NCBI RefSeq assembly: GCF_900096765.1
Contig: NZ_LT615228.1
Location: 936,669 to 1,000,668 of the forward strand
Length of the DNA: 64,000 nucleotides
Direction of reading: 5' to 3'
DNA from: Polynucleobacter necessarius
GTDB lineage: Bacteria; Pseudomonadota; Gammaproteobacteria; Burkholderiales; Burkholderiaceae
The position numbers and the translations under genes are program-made. The notes beneath the pieces are model-generated. The model was not told the origin of the DNA, did not search any database, and worked only from the letters and a program-made list of their open reading frames with translations. Below are positions 10,914-21,764 of the stretch, piece by piece; the first letter of the stretch is position 1; each line of letters opens with the position of its first letter.

Positions 10914-11735
10914 ATGTTTCTGAACGATATCTTGATGTTGATGCTCTGCGGAGCAATTTCCGGATTTCTGGCGGGGCTTTTAGGGATTGGTGGTGGCATG
11001 GTCCTGGTGCCCTTCATGATCTTAGTATTCAATCACCTGGGATTTAGCTCAGAAGTGATTGTTCACATGGCTATTGCTACTGGCATGGCAACTATCTTGT
11101 TTACCACCTCTTCCGCAATCTGGGCGCACCATAAACACGGCTCGATCGATTGGAAGTTGGTTGCAGCACTGAGCCCGGGAATGGTTTTCGGTGGACTCGT
11201 TGGCGGCAGTGAATTATTTGAGGCCTTAAAAACATCATGGCTCTCACTGTTCTTTGCCATTTTTTTTATTGTGTACACCTCAATACAAATGCTTCTAAAT
11301 AAAAAGCCTCAGCCCGGCAGAGAGCTGCCAGGTAGCCTTGGTCTATTTTCTTTTGGTGCATTTGCAGATGCGCTAGCTAGTCTAGTTGGGGCTGGCGGAG
11401 CATTCATTACGGTGCCATTTATGCTTTGGTGTAATGTCAAACCGCATACAGCCATGGCAAGCTCGTCTGGACTTGGTCTTCCAATTGCAGCTGCAGCAAC
11501 GCTAGGCTATATGTACGGCAGTTGGGGAAATCCCAACTTACCAGCGGGCTCATTGGGATTTGTGTATTTGCCTGCGGTGGCTTGCATTGTGGTGGTGAGC
11601 GTATTTACCGCACCACTGGGAGCCAAAATGGCCAGAAAACTCAATATTGCTCAACTCAAGCGAGTTTTCGGCGTGATGTTATTTTTCCTTGCAGCCTTCA
11701 TGTTTAATGAAAGCCGCAAGGCGTTTGGCTTTTAA
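10914..11735 (+). CDS. TauE/SafE family sulfite/anion exporter-like permease
   Basis: Integral inner-membrane protein of 273 residues with about eight hydrophobic segments. The two homologous halves each carry the family's glycine-rich motif: GLLGIGGGMVLVPF (about residues 21-34) and SLVGAGGAFITVPF (about 156-169). Members move sulfite, sulfoacetate, sulfolactate or other small organic anions; the substrate cannot be read from sequence. Its start is immediately after the 6S RNA, so it may be read from the 6S promoter or its own. Its stop overlaps the stop of the convergent matB by four bases (TTAA). Intact. Confidence 0.85.
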   Translation: MFLNDILMLMLCGAISGFLAGLLGIGGGMVLVPFMILVFNHLGFSSEVIVHMAIATGMATILFTTSSAIWAHHKHGSIDWKLVAALSPGMVFGGLVGGSELFEALKTSWLSLFFAIFFIVYTSIQMLLNKKPQPGRELPGSLGLFSFGAFADALASLVGAGGAFITVPFMLWCNVKPHTAMASSSGLGLPIAAAATLGYMYGSWGNPNLPAGSLGFVYLPAVACIVVVSVFTAPLGAKMARKLNIAQLKRVFGVMLFFLAAFMFNESRKAFGF

Positions 11736-13257
11736 TTCGCTGTATATTGCTGGCGCAAAATATTCTTTTGCACCTTACCCATTGCATTACGCGGCAAGTC
11801 GCTCACAATCTCTAAACGCTTTGGAATTTTGAAATTCGCAATTTGCGTTTTTAACGTAGCAATCATTGCATCGGCATTCAATTTCGCACCTGCTTTTGGC
11901 ACCACTACAGCCATAACGGCCTCGCCAAAATCCGGATGCGGAATGCCAATCACAGCGCTCTCATCTACACCATCCATATCATCAATAAAACTTTCGATTT
12001 CTTTTGGATAAACGTTATAGCCACCAGAGATAATGAGATCTTTGCTGCGACCGACGATACACAAATAGTCTTTGGGCGCCTTACCACCATTGGCATCACC
12101 ACCCCAACGACCGACATCACCGGTCTTAAACCAGCCGTCTTTTGTGAACTCTTCTGCAGTCTTCTCGGGCATACGCCAGTAGCCCTTGAATACGTTAGGA
12201 CCCTTTACCTGAATATTGCCAATCTCATCAACGCCACAGGGCTTATTGTCTTCATTGACCACGCGCACCTTGACGCCTGGCAAAGGCAAGCCTACAGAGC
12301 CACCAACACGAGCGCCCTTATATGGATTGGAAACTAGCATCACTGTTTCACTCATGCCGTAACGCTCTAAGATTGGCTGGCCTATCACCTGCTTAAACGT
12401 ATTGAATGTCTCAGTCAATAACGGGGCAGAGCCAGAGACAAACAAGCGCATATTACGAGCCACTTCTTTAGTGAAGTTCTTGTCTGCCAACAAGCGCACA
12501 TAAAAGGTGGGAACACCCATCATCACAGAAGATCGCGGCATGTGATGAATCAATTGAGAAACATCCAAGCGTGGCAACCAAATCATCTTGCTACCGTTAA
12601 TTAAGGCACCATGCGCAGCCACAAATAAACCGTGTACATGGAAAATGGGTAGTGCATGCAAAAGTACATCACCTTTTTCCAGCCCCAGAATTTCTGCAAG
12701 ACTTGTGCATTGCTATAGAGATTTTTGTGGGTCAACATCGCACCCTTGCTACGCCCTGTAGTTCCAGAGGTGTACAAGATTGCAGCTAAATCGTCGTCTT
12801 TGGTGACAGCTGTTTTAAAGGTGTTACTCATTCCGGCTGCACGTTCAAGCAAGGTGCCAGTGCGATCTTCATTCAGTGTAAAGACCTGCTTAGTGCCAGC
12901 ATTAAATGCCACCTTAGATACCCATGAAAAATTCTTGCCACTGCAAACTACGACAGCAGGTTCAGCATTTTCAATAAAGTACTGCATCTCAGCCGCTTGA
13001 TAAGCAGTATTTAATGGCAGGTATACATAGCCGGCACGAATTGTTGCCAAATACAAAAACAGGGCTTCTGGTGATTTTTCAACCTGCACTGCCACGCGTG
13101 AGCCTGCCGGCAGCTTTAAGCTCTTCAGGAGATTAGCTAACTTTGCAGTAGCGTTCTCTAAGTCACCCCATGAGTAATAAAGACCATCATGCGTTTCAAT
13201 AACGCACGCTTTTTTGTCTTTTGGAAAACCTTTTTCCAATACTGAATACAAATTCAT
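11732..13257 (-). pseudogene. matB: Malonyl-CoA synthetase (AMP-forming), frameshifted
   Basis: Activates malonate to malonyl-CoA with ATP. Reconstructed length about 508 residues. Seen: the P-loop ILYTSGTTGRSKGAM (about 160-174), HALPIFHVHGLFVA, the YGMSETVM core, TGDVG, and the C-terminal hinge and lysine region RNAMGKVQK. One T is missing on the plus strand in the run at 12675-12679, so TGG-AAA-AAA-GGT (WKKG) becomes TGG-AAA-AAG-GTG and the frame closes after ~218 residues. Neighbouring malonyl-CoA decarboxylase and TRAP transporter genes favour malonate over other acyl substrates. No other in-frame damage seen. Confidence 0.83.
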
Positions 13258-13297
13258 GAAATAGTCCTATGCAGTCAATTCTGCTTTATCTGGTGGC

Positions 13298-14660
13298 TTA
13301 ATGAAGCTTCGCTGGACCCATAACTAGGTCAGACAATCCTGTTGCAATCTCTGGCACAAAGCACAGTAATACAACAGAGAGAATCATGATGACCACGAAT
13401 GGCAATACACCGTAAATGATTTCATTAAGTGAAATATCGGGAGCAATATTCTTAATAACAAAGATATTTAGCCCAACCGGAGGGTGAATCAACCCCGTCT
13501 CCATCACAATGGTCATCACCACGCCAAACCAGACCAAATCAAATCCAGCAGCACGCAAAGGTGGCAAAAATATTGGTGCTGTCATCAAAATAATAGAGAC
13601 TGGCGGCAAGAAGAATCCCAGAATAATCACCAGGATCAATATCGCAGTTAATAATCCCCAACGACCTAAACCTAAATCAACAATGGCTTGCGCAGCAGAT
13701 TGGCTCAAATGCAAGTGACTCATCACATTAGAAAACAAGAGCGACATACCGATGATGAACATCAACATCGTGGACTCTTTAATAGTCGCATTGAGCAATG
13801 GAGCCAGATCTTTCACGCGCCACATCTTATAAATACCGGCAATTAAAGCGAAGGCCAAAATAGCGCCTAAACCAGCAGTTTCAGACGGAGTAGCGTAGCC
13901 ACCGTAGAGCGCAACCATCACACCAATCAATAATACTAAGAATAGTAGAACACGTGGCAGCGAACTCATTTTTTGCTGCATCGTATAGGTATGACGCTCC
14001 AAAATCGGCTGACTTGGCGCGCCCTTCTCCACTGCCTGTAAAGCCATGTTGTACTCTTTGCGGAAGCGATACACGGTGTACATTGAGAAGAACACTACTA
14101 ACATGAGACCTGGGCCAATGCCAGCTAGAAATAAGCGGCCCAGCGATTGCTCTGCTGCAACTGAATACAAAATCATGGTGATTGACGGTGGCAACAAAAT
14201 ACCCAACGTTCCACCAGCAGCAATAATGCCGGCCGCTAATCCAGACGAATAGCCACGCTTACGCATCTCTGGAATACCAGCGCTACCAATAGCAGAACAA
14301 GTTGCAGGACTTGAACCAGCCATAGCTGCAAACAATGCGCATGCCAGTACGTTCGCAACACCTAGGCCGCCCGGAACCTTACCTAACCATACATGCAAAG
14401 CTTCGTATAGATCTTGACCGGCGCGTGAACGACCAATAGCCGCCCCTTTTAAGATAAAGAGCGGAATCGACAGCAAAGTAATGCTGGCCATTTCTTCGTA
14501 TACGTTTTGGGTAACAGTATCTAATGAAGAGGCTGGCATGAAAAAAAAAAATCATGAACACTACCGCCACTGAACCCAATGCGAACGATATGGGCATACC
14601 TGAAAACATTACGAGTAGCGTCACTACCCCAAATAACAATCCGAGCATCGTTATTGACAT
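13298..14660 (-). pseudogene. TRAP transporter large permease DctM-type, frameshifted at A11
   Basis: The main membrane channel of a tripartite ATP-independent periplasmic transporter, here probably for malonate. Ancestral length about 453 residues with roughly 12 membrane segments. Recognisable: FGVVTLLVMFSGMPISFALG at the N-terminus, GLGVANVLACALFAAMAGSS with the DctM signature, and GIHPPVGLN-like LIHPPVGLNIFVI. An A11 run at 14541-14551 (T11 on the coding strand) has one base too many: with ten T the frame reads FMIFFFMPASS. The gene is otherwise open. Runs of this length allow polymerase slippage, so a little full-length protein might still be made. Confidence 0.82.
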
Positions 14661-14662
14661 AC

Positions 14663-15170
14663 TTATTCCCCTTTGCCTGGATTAACAACATCTCCAAACG
14701 CTTGGAGCAATATTTGAAATGCCAATAGAGTCATCCCGATCGACATCATGATGTAGGGGATCCACAATGGTGGAGCCCAGGAAGATGAAGTCACTTGACC
14801 ATCAACCCATGCTTCATGAAACAAAGCCCAAGACTTCCATGCAAAAAATGCACAGAATGCACAAGAAGCGATATCGATTAACAAAACACGGAATTGGTTT
14901 AGGGCCTTAGGAAGCATGGTAGAAACGGCCGAGATTCCAACGTGACCACGAATTTGCTGCACGTAAGCCCCGCAAAGGAAGGTAGCACCCACCAAACAAA
15001 AAAACAGCAGCTTCATCTTGCCAGTCAGTAGTAGCCCCAAAAAAGGCACGGGAAGCCACGCTATAACTCAAGATCACTGATGCAGCCACTAAAGCTAGAG
15101 AACCTATGAAGACCATTAGCTTATTTACTCCCGACATAAAGCGGTCGGTCGCTTGTAGTAATTGAGTCAT
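14663..15170 (-). pseudogene. TRAP transporter small permease DctQ-type, frameshifted
   Basis: Small four-helix membrane subunit that pairs with DctM. Ancestral length ~169 residues: MTQLLQATDRFMSGVNKL, first helix VFIGSLALVAASVILSYSVA, then WQDEAAVF, the conserved W-x-[DE]-E motif, CLVGATFLCGAYVQ and later helices to the C-terminal NPGKGE. The A7 run at 14998-15004 has one base too many: with six, GTT-TTT-TGT-TTG reads VFCLVGA. It starts 2 bases after dctP ends and ends 2 bases before dctM starts, forming a compact P-Q-M operon. Confidence 0.82.
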
Positions 15171-15172
15171 CT

Positions 15173-16247
15173 TTAAACCACTTTTTCTGCTGCTCTTAAT
15201 AAAGCTGCGCAGCTTTCATTCTTTTCTGAGTAATCTTTCCAAGCGCTTTCACGAGCAATGGCTCTCCACTTATCTACAATTGCTGCATCAATATCAGTGA
15301 CTTTGCTACCAGCTCGTGCATAAGCTAAAGCGGCAGTCTTATCGTCATCTTTTGCAGCATCAAGACCAAACTTCTCCATCTCTGCACCAGCCGCCATCAA
15401 GGCATCGCGCTGATCCTTAGGCAAAGCATCAAAAATTTGCTTAGACATCATGAGTGGCTCAAGCATGAACCAATAGGATTTTTGTCGCGCGCTAGTGAAA
15501 GCCTTTGCTAATTCTTCTAGCTTAAATGACATGAAGCTAGTTGATGAAGTATAGGCAGCATCCATCGCACCAGTTTGCATAGCAGCGTAAATTTCATTAG
15601 ATGGCAATGAGATCACTGAAGCACCAGCTGCCTTGAGCATTAGATCAAACTCACGGCTACCACCACGAATCTTCATACCCTTGACATCTTCTGGAAGAAC
15701 GATTGACTTGGAACGACTAGCAACACCGCCCGCTTGCCATACCCAACTCAGAAGCACCACTCCCTTTGTCCTCAAGCGCCTTTGTCAACATACGACCTAC
15801 TTCTGCCGTTTTCCATTTAGCAGCTTGCTCGTAGCTGCTGACCAAAGCTGGCATTAAACCAATATTAAGTTCAGGCACTTCACCGCCAGCGTATGGCATC
15901 GGGAATAAGGAAAGGTCTAGTGCTCCCTTGCGCAATGCGCTGAACTGCGCATTTGTCTTCATCAAAGAAGAGCCAGGATATATTTGAAACTTGAGCGCGC
16001 CTTTGGTGCGTTTCTCAACAGATTCGGCAAACTTTCTACAGAGTCGATCACGGAAATCACCAGATTGAATAGTTCCACCTGGAAACTGATGTGAAATATT
16101 GAGTGTTTTGGTAGCACCCTGAGCAACGGAGTGGGAGCTATAGCCCATTACACCGGCTAGGGGTAGTGCTGCAGAACCTGCCAATAATTGACGGCGTAGT
16201 GCATTTGGCTTGGATGTGCCTGATCCTGAATTCAATTCATTGCTCAT
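15173..16247 (-). pseudogene. TRAP transporter substrate-binding protein DctP-type, frameshifted
   Basis: Periplasmic solute receptor of the TRAP system, about 357 residues before damage. The N-terminus NALRRQLLAGSAALPLAG is a good twin-arginine signal, so export in folded form is likely. Later features: SHQFPGGTIQSGDFRDRL, the substrate-binding segment MKIRGGSREFDLMLKAAGAS with the conserved Arg, and AMDAAYTSS. One extra C at 15762-15764 shifts GAC-AAA-GGA-GTG (DKGV) out of frame after ~157 residues. The binding domain is split, so no working receptor is expected. Malonate is inferred as substrate from matB and the decarboxylase gene. Confidence 0.82.
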
Positions 16248-16401
16248 GATGATCTCCCTGTTAAGTACTTCTTTTAGTATTTCTAGTTGTTATTAGTGCT
16301 TGTTATGGATTGCCGAATCTCCGCCCGGCTTCTTTGCTGCTCATTCTAAAACGAATTCTCTTTGGCTTCTGCTTTAGAGTCTCTCCTCCAAAATTTCTCA
16401 C

Positions 16402-17707
16402 TTACGGCTGCATTAAACGACCTACAGCACGTGAATAATCGATCTCGCCATGAGTAAATCGCTCGTGGTTTTCCTCAACAGCAGAAAGATCGTATAAATA
16501 ATTAACCATTAGGGAAGCAGATTGACGCAATCCTTTGCGTGATAAATCTCCAGCCCAGTTAATTTGATGCAATTTAGCGCCGTTACCCAAGTGAAACTTA
16601 GCAACTGGGTTGCCATTACGACCAGCTGATCCTAGGCCAAGATAAATACTGGCCAGGCACAGCAAAGCCGCCTTCTCTTTTTCGGTTGCGTTATCTGGAT
16701 GCCATCCTGCGCTAAGTCGCTCAGTCCATGAACGATTAGCAAGGCCAATGGTTTCAAGCGCTTGCTCGCGTGCAGTACGAATAGCTGGTTTGAGTTGCAC
16801 GCCAGTTTTATCTCCGCCAATATCAGCTCCAGCAGCAATCCAATCGATGAAACCCGGAATGGGAGAGAGCGTGACAAAGGTTTTCAGTCCTGGGAACTCT
16901 GCATGTAATTGCTCAGCTACACGCTTAATTAAAAAGTTACCCATGGAAACACCACGTAAGCCTGGCTCGCAATTACTAATGGAATAAAACGCAGCGACTT
17001 TATATTGCGATGTTTGGTGAACAGTTTCTGCTTTTTTATCAACCAGTGGAGTGATTACCGCTGGAATTTCTGGCAACAAAGCCACTTCCACGAAAATTAA
17101 AGGCTCATTGGGCAACTGAGGGTGAAAGAAAGCAAAGCACCTTCGATCAGGCTGCAGACGCCTACGCAGGTCATCCCAGCCATCAATAGCGTGCACTGCT
17201 TCATGCTGAATTAGCTTTTCCAATATCTCTGCTGGGGACTTCCAATCCACGCGATGCATCTTCAAAAATCCAGGATTAAACCAAGAAGAAAGCAAATGGC
17301 GTAAATCAAAATCAACAGCAGTTAACTCTGGTTGCTTTTCTAAAAGTTGCAAGAGGTCTCGGCGCATTGCAACCAATGCAGCAGTTCCATTGGTGGCGCG
17401 ATTCAAGCGGCGAAATAATTCTTGTCTTAGAGGCTCAGTCACTCGCTGCAACTTAATGTAATTTCGAGCGCTTGCTTCGGATGCAAAGTTTTGCGCTGCT
17501 GCTACGACTGCAGCAGGATCAGGGTTTAGCTTCTCAAATAAAAAAGTAAAAAAACTTCAGATGCTGATCTTTGGTAAGCTTGCGGTAGTTATTGATTACA
17601 TCATCTGCCATGCTCACCGCATTCGATTCACCCCGCTCGGAGATGAGTCGATTCACTGCGCCAGTGACACGGGAAAAATATCGGGCTTTTGTTAACTTTT
17701 CGAGCAT
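16402..17707 (-). pseudogene. Malonyl-CoA decarboxylase, frameshifted
   Basis: Converts malonyl-CoA to acetyl-CoA and CO2; with matB it makes the two-step route from malonate to acetyl-CoA. Ancestral length ~434 residues from ATG at 17705-17707. The N-terminal helical domain reads MLEKLTKARYFSRVTGAV and FEKLNPDPAAVVAAAQNF; the catalytic GNAT-like domain holds VALLPEIPAVI, YSISNCEPGLRGVSMGNFLI, TLSPIPGF with the catalytic Ser/His region, and the C-terminal FHLGNGA. An A7 run at 17548-17554 has one base too many and stops reading about 53 codons in. The rest of the frame is clean, so the lesion is recent. Confidence 0.85.
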
Positions 17708-17793
17708 GCAGTTCTATTTACCAAGTGGCTACAGGGCCAGTAGCTCAATGTATTCCTGCAGCAAGCCCGAATCAATTAAGCCAAATGCATATT

Positions 17794-17812
17794 CATTAAC
17801 TTTTGGTTAATG
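17794..17812. promoter_or_regulatory. LysR-type operator candidate upstream of malonyl-CoA decarboxylase
   Basis: CATTAAC, five bases, GTTAATG: a perfect 7+7 inverted repeat. Inside it lies T-N11-A (TAACTTTTGGTTA at 17797-17809), the LysR-type box. It sits 87 bases upstream of the decarboxylase start and just after the LysR gene, so that regulator is the natural ligand. No binding data can be read from sequence. Confidence 0.5.
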
Positions 17813-17839
17813 ATATAGGGAATGCTCGTAAGGGTTAGA

Positions 17840-18745
17840 TTAATTTTTGCGATGCAACATACGGGCTTCAGCGGCTAGCGCCAATATATTGAGGTTAGAT
17901 TCATTAGCCTGGAGATACATTAGGGCGATTCGCTGTGTAACTTGATATTTGGCCAATAAAGGAGTGAACTCAATCGCATCACCCATTAGTGCCCTCACCC
18001 TACCAGGCAACAATGATCGGCCCATATCACTGGAAACCATATTCATCAGCGAAAAGATGTCGCCCACCTTCATGATGACATTTGGTTCAAAGCCCGCCAA
18101 TGCAAAGGCGTCATAAAAACCTGAAGTGGTGGCAAATCCATCTTGCAGGGTTAAAAATTTTTCTTCGCCATAATGAGATAAATCAATGCTGTCTTCGGCG
18201 GGCTTATTCTTTTTGGAAGAAGCCAAAAAAAGATGGTCTTCAAATAAGGAAATAAGCTCGATGCCGTCCAACATATTTTCGGAGGGAGCGGCTATCACGA
18301 CGGCATCCACATTACCCTCTATTAGCTTTTTCATGAGATCGGCATTCGAACCCAGATATAGATCGATATCTAAATCGGGTCTACGAATTTTGGTTCCCAT
18401 AATGAGGCGCGGAATAATATTCGCAGTCAAAGAGTACATTGAACCCAAGCGAATTTGACCAGCCTCAACGCCAGCTTTTGATCTAGTCTTCTTAATAATG
18501 CGATCGACGTCGCTCAGTAGATCTGCGCTAGCTTCTGCCAAATACAGGGCTGCAGGTAATGACTTGAGTTGACGACCCTCTTTAATAAACAAAGGACAGC
18601 CCACACCTAGTTCTAATGAATGCAGCGCTTTATGAATGCTGACAGAGCTAAGTTGCAACTCTTCAGCCGTTTTCACCAGACTGCCAGTTCTCACAAACGA
18701 ACAAAGGATTTCCAACTTTCTGAGCGTGACTTCATCGTTTAGCAC
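17840..18745 (-). CDS. LysR-family transcription regulator of the malonate locus
   Basis: 301 residues with the standard layout: N-terminal winged helix-turn-helix (TLRKLEILCSFVRTGSLVKT, then AEELQLSSVSIHKALHSLE, residues about 8-47), and a two-lobed effector domain from about residue 95. The recognition helix is SSVSIHKALHSLE. It lies upstream of the malonyl-CoA decarboxylase gene in the same direction and resembles regulators of malonate decarboxylase operons, so malonate sensing is the best guess (inference). It is the only intact gene of the locus. Its ATG is 10 bases from the lgt stop, leaving no room for its own promoter unless this lies within lgt. Confidence 0.8.
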   Translation of the reverse strand: MLNDEVTLRKLEILCSFVRTGSLVKTAEELQLSSVSIHKALHSLELGVGCPLFIKEGRQLKSLPAALYLAEASADLLSDVDRIIKKTRSKAGVEAGQIRLGSMYSLTANIIPRLIMGTKIRRPDLDIDLYLGSNADLMKKLIEGNVDAVVIAAPSENMLDGIELISLFEDHLFLASSKKNKPAEDSIDLSHYGEEKFLTLQDGFATTSGFYDAFALAGFEPNVIMKVGDIFSLMNMVSSDMGRSLLPGRVRALMGDAIEFTPLLAKYQVTQRIALMYLQANESNLNILALAAEARMLHRKN

Positions 18746-18755
18746 AAAGAAATCC

Positions 18756-19541
18756 TTAAGGGCCGGTTGTGGAGCGACGCATCAAATACACGCCAAAAAT
18801 AATCATGGGCACACATAGCCACTGACCCATTGATAAGCCTAGACCTAAAAGACCTAAAAAAGCATCCGGCTCGCGAGCATATTCAGCGAGGAAACGGCAC
18901 ACACCATAGCCTAAGAGAAAGAGTCCAGAGACCTGCCCAATACGGCGTGGTTTGCTGGCGTAAATCCATAAACAAATGCCCAGTAAGACGCCTTCACCCA
19001 AGAGTTGATAGATTTGTGAAGGATGCCGTGGAATGGTATCGACCAATGGAAAAACCATCGCCCAAGGAAGATCGGTTGGTCTTCCCCATAACTCGCCATT
19101 AATAAAATTTCCCAAACGCCCGAAGGCCAATCCGAATGGCACTAAAGGGGCAACCAAATCACTGACAACGAAAAAGCTGGTGTGACGTTTTTTTGCAAAC
19201 CAATATAGAGCCACTAGAACACCCAAAAGACCGCCATGAAAAGACATCCCGCCTTCCCATATCTTCAAGATATTCAGAGGATGGGTCAAATAAAATTCTG
19301 GCATATAAAACAAAACGTAACCTAGGCGCCCCCCAAGCACCACCCCCAAGACTCCAGCAAATAACAAATCCTCAAGATCCTTGTAAGTCCAACCCAAGGC
19401 TTGATACTGAGGCGCACGAATACGCAAGCGACCAAGTAGCAAAAATTGCGCAAATGCCATGAGATACATCAATCCATACCAATGAATAGCAAATGCACCA
19501 ATCCGTATGGCCGCCGGATCAAACTGAGGATGAATTAACAT
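18756..19541 (-). CDS. lgt: Prolipoprotein diacylglyceryl transferase
   Basis: Inner-membrane enzyme that moves diacylglyceryl from phosphatidylglycerol to the lipobox cysteine of prolipoproteins; essential in most Gram-negatives. 261 residues with seven membrane segments. The signature [20 protein letters not shown] lies around residues 136-155, with the essential Arg and Asn/Glu in it. [19 protein letters not shown] is the first helix, and FHGGLLGVL holds the conserved His. Followed by lysR; holC lies five bases upstream. Confidence 0.95.
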   Translation of the reverse strand: MLIHPQFDPAAIRIGAFAIHWYGLMYLMAFAQFLLLGRLRIRAPQYQALGWTYKDLEDLLFAGVLGVVLGGRLGYVLFYMPEFYLTHPLNILKIWEGGMSFHGGLLGVLVALYWFAKKRHTSFFVVSDLVAPLVPFGLAFGRLGNFINGELWGRPTDLPWAMVFPLVDTIPRHPSQIYQLLGEGVLLGICLWIYASKPRRIGQVSGLFLLGYGVCRFLAEYAREPDAFLGLLGLGLSMGQWLCVPMIIFGVYLMRRSTTGP

Positions 19542-19546
19542 AGGAC

Positions 19547-20011
19547 TTAGCTCTTGGATTGGTCAAAGTTATGCAGTTCGTGACCTAAGTCACGATAAGC
19601 TTTAAAGCGCTCGCGTCCCGCAAGTCGCTCTGCCTCGTTTACTGTGACTACCTCAACAATTCTTGGGAAACGCGCCACTAATGCAGGAACATCAGCTGGC
19701 ATGCGCATCCCCAAATGAATCAGGACATCAGCATGCGGAATATTACTCAAGTCTGGCGAGGCAAAGTTATCCGCTAGAACAATTGGGGTTTCAGCGGCAA
19801 GCTCATCATTGATAAAGCAGTGGGGCAAAAAATCCGTGGTACTAAAAGTCCAAAGCAACTCATCCAAACTTTGTAGGTCAGCTTTTTCACCAACAATCAC
19901 AATATTGCGAACTGCATGCCCCTCTTGTGCAGTACTCCATATTTTGCGCGTCAGTCGACAAGCATATTCCAGCTTATCACTAACATTGCTATGAAAATCA
20001 ATGCGCGCCAT
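19547..20011 (-). CDS. holC: DNA polymerase III subunit chi
   Basis: Accessory subunit of the replicative polymerase that links the clamp loader to single-strand binding protein. 154 residues, the usual size. Family features include [20 protein letters not shown] at the N-terminus, the central [12 protein letters not shown], and ADVLIHLG. Only 12 bases separate it from pepA, as in many proteobacteria, where pepA-holC is a conserved pair. Intact. Confidence 0.9.
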   Translation of the reverse strand: MARIDFHSNVSDKLEYACRLTRKIWSTAQEGHAVRNIVIVGEKADLQSLDELLWTFSTTDFLPHCFINDELAAETPIVLADNFASPDLSNIPHADVLIHLGMRMPADVPALVARFPRIVEVVTVNEAERLAGRERFKAYRDLGHELHNFDQSKS

Positions 20012-20023
20012 ATTTACTTCTAA

Positions 20024-21619
20024 TTACTTTTGCTCAAGCAGATAGTTCATCAACAATGGCACTGGGCGACCTGTAGAGCCCTTAGCTGCCCCACTCTTCC
20101 AAGCAGTGCCTGCAATGTCTAAGTGAGCCCAAGGATACTTTTCAGTAAAGCGAGACAGGAAGCATGCCGCAGTGACACTACCAGCAGGACGCCCACCAAT
20201 ATTGGCAACATCAGCAAAATTAGACTTGAGCTGCTCGTGATATGCAGCATCCAAAGGTAAGCGCCAAACTGTATCTAAAGAACTTTTACCTGCTTGAGTC
20301 AATGCCTCAACTAAACTCTCATCTTCTGAAAACAAGCCGCTATGGACATGCCCTAAAGCAATAATGCATGCCCCCGTTAAGGTTGCAATATCAATCACTG
20401 CTTTTGGTTTAAAGCGCTCAACATAGGTAAGTGCATCACACAAAATTAAGCGACCTTCTGCATCGGTATTCAGAATCTCAATGGTTTGACCAGACATACT
20501 CTTCACAATATCGCCTGGACGCGTTGCACGGCCTGATGGCATATTTTCACAAGTAGGAATAATGCCGATCACATTTTTTTTCAACTTCATCAAAGCAGCC
20601 GAATAGAGGGTGCCTATCACTGATGCCGCACCGCACATGTCATACTTCATTTCATCCATTGCTTCTCCGGGCTTTAGTGAAATACCGCCCGTATCAAAGG
20701 TAATGCCTTTGCCAACCAGAACAATTGGAGCCTCATTAGCTTTACCGCCAAGATGGCGCATGATGATAAACGCAGGCGGAGTATCAGACCCCTTAGCAAC
20801 CGACAAGAATGAACCCATGCCCAAGGCTTCAATTTGTTTCAGTCCCAATACTTCGACTTTTAAATCCGCTTTCTTACTGAGTCCCTGTGCCGTTTTACCC
20901 AAATAGCTTGGTGTGCAAATATTGGGAGGAAGATTACCCAGATCTTTGGCTAGATTCATGCCTTCAACCATTGCTGCACCCTGCTCAACCGCCAGCTTTA
21001 CCTCCTTAGAAATACTATTATTGGTAGCAAACACTAAATGCCTGAATGTGTCAGCCGCATCTTTGGCTTTAAATTTCATCGCTGGTTGACGCACACCAAA
21101 ACGATAGGCTTGATCGCCAGCATATTGAATCGTTAAACGTACCTCGTCTGCCACTGTTGCAACACCCGTGTCAAGGACAAAGCTAGGCATAAACCACAAT
21201 GCATTCTCAATCGATCCGCCGCTTAATGACTTGAGTCCAGCACGTGCCACTTTTGAATACGCCAATAAATTTTGCTCAGATTTCAAATCACCCAAGCCAA
21301 GCAATAGGACGCGCTTTGCTTTTACGCCATTACTTGCCCATGCTTTTTCTGCTCTGAGCATACAAACTGAAGCCTGTTTAGCATCCAAATCGCCCAGTGA
21401 CTTAGCGTGCTTTAGTGAGCCATCTAAAAGGGCGTCTAATTCACTCAATAGCCCAGGCTTTGCTTTTGCGCCGGAAAACTGCTGAAGATCTGCCTCGCTA
21501 AAACCCAGAACTAAACAGTCAGTGTTGTGACTGACTAAGCTTTTAAGGCTAGATTTGAGGAGTTTTGCATTTTGCAGGTCTGCTTGAGGGAAAATCTTGG
21601 TACTAAATTGAATAGTCAT
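20024..21619 (-). CDS. pepA: Leucyl aminopeptidase (M17)
   Basis: Cytoplasmic hexameric metallopeptidase that removes N-terminal residues; in enterics PepA also binds DNA. 531 residues, slightly longer than the usual ~500. Metal ligands lie in VGKGITFDTGG (302-312), DMCGAASV (327-334) and the signature NTDAEGRL (384-391). A T8 run at 20574-20581 (coding-strand A8, LKKN) stays in frame, which is informative when judging homopolymer lesions elsewhere. It is divergent from lptF across a 145-base gap that must hold both promoters. Confidence 0.95.
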   Translation of the reverse strand: MTIQFSTKIFPQADLQNAKLLKSSLKSLVSHNTDCLVLGFSEADLQQFSGAKAKPGLLSELDALLDGSLKHAKSLGDLDAKQASVCMLRAEKAWASNGVKAKRVLLLGLGDLKSEQNLLAYSKVARAGLKSLSGGSIENALWFMPSFVLDTGVATVADEVRLTIQYAGDQAYRFGVRQPAMKFKAKDAADTFRHLVFATNNSISKEVKLAVEQGAAMVEGMNLAKDLGNLPPNICTPSYLGKTAQGLSKKADLKVEVLGLKQIEALGMGSFLSVAKGSDTPPAFIIMRHLGGKANEAPIVLVGKGITFDTGGISLKPGEAMDEMKYDMCGAASVIGTLYSAALMKLKKNVIGIIPTCENMPSGRATRPGDIVKSMSGQTIEILNTDAEGRLILCDALTYVERFKPKAVIDIATLTGACIIALGHVHSGLFSEDESLVEALTQAGKSSLDTVWRLPLDAAYHEQLKSNFADVANIGGRPAGSVTAACFLSRFTEKYPWAHLDIAGTAWKSGAAKGSTGRPVPLLMNYLLEQK

Positions 21620-21764
21620 AATGTATTGCGGTTTTTTAGGTCAATTCAAGGTGGAAAAGAAGGTTTATCCATTATCCTCCGACATAAGGTTAACCCATAT
21701 TGTTTGCACCAAAATAAGCCCTTTTTCAGCATTAACAGCCAAGATCCCAAGATAAATCGCCTTC

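Noticed and set aside
20610-20906. 98-codon plus-strand frame inside pepA
   Set aside because: Antisense of the catalytic region; composition follows the pepA codons.
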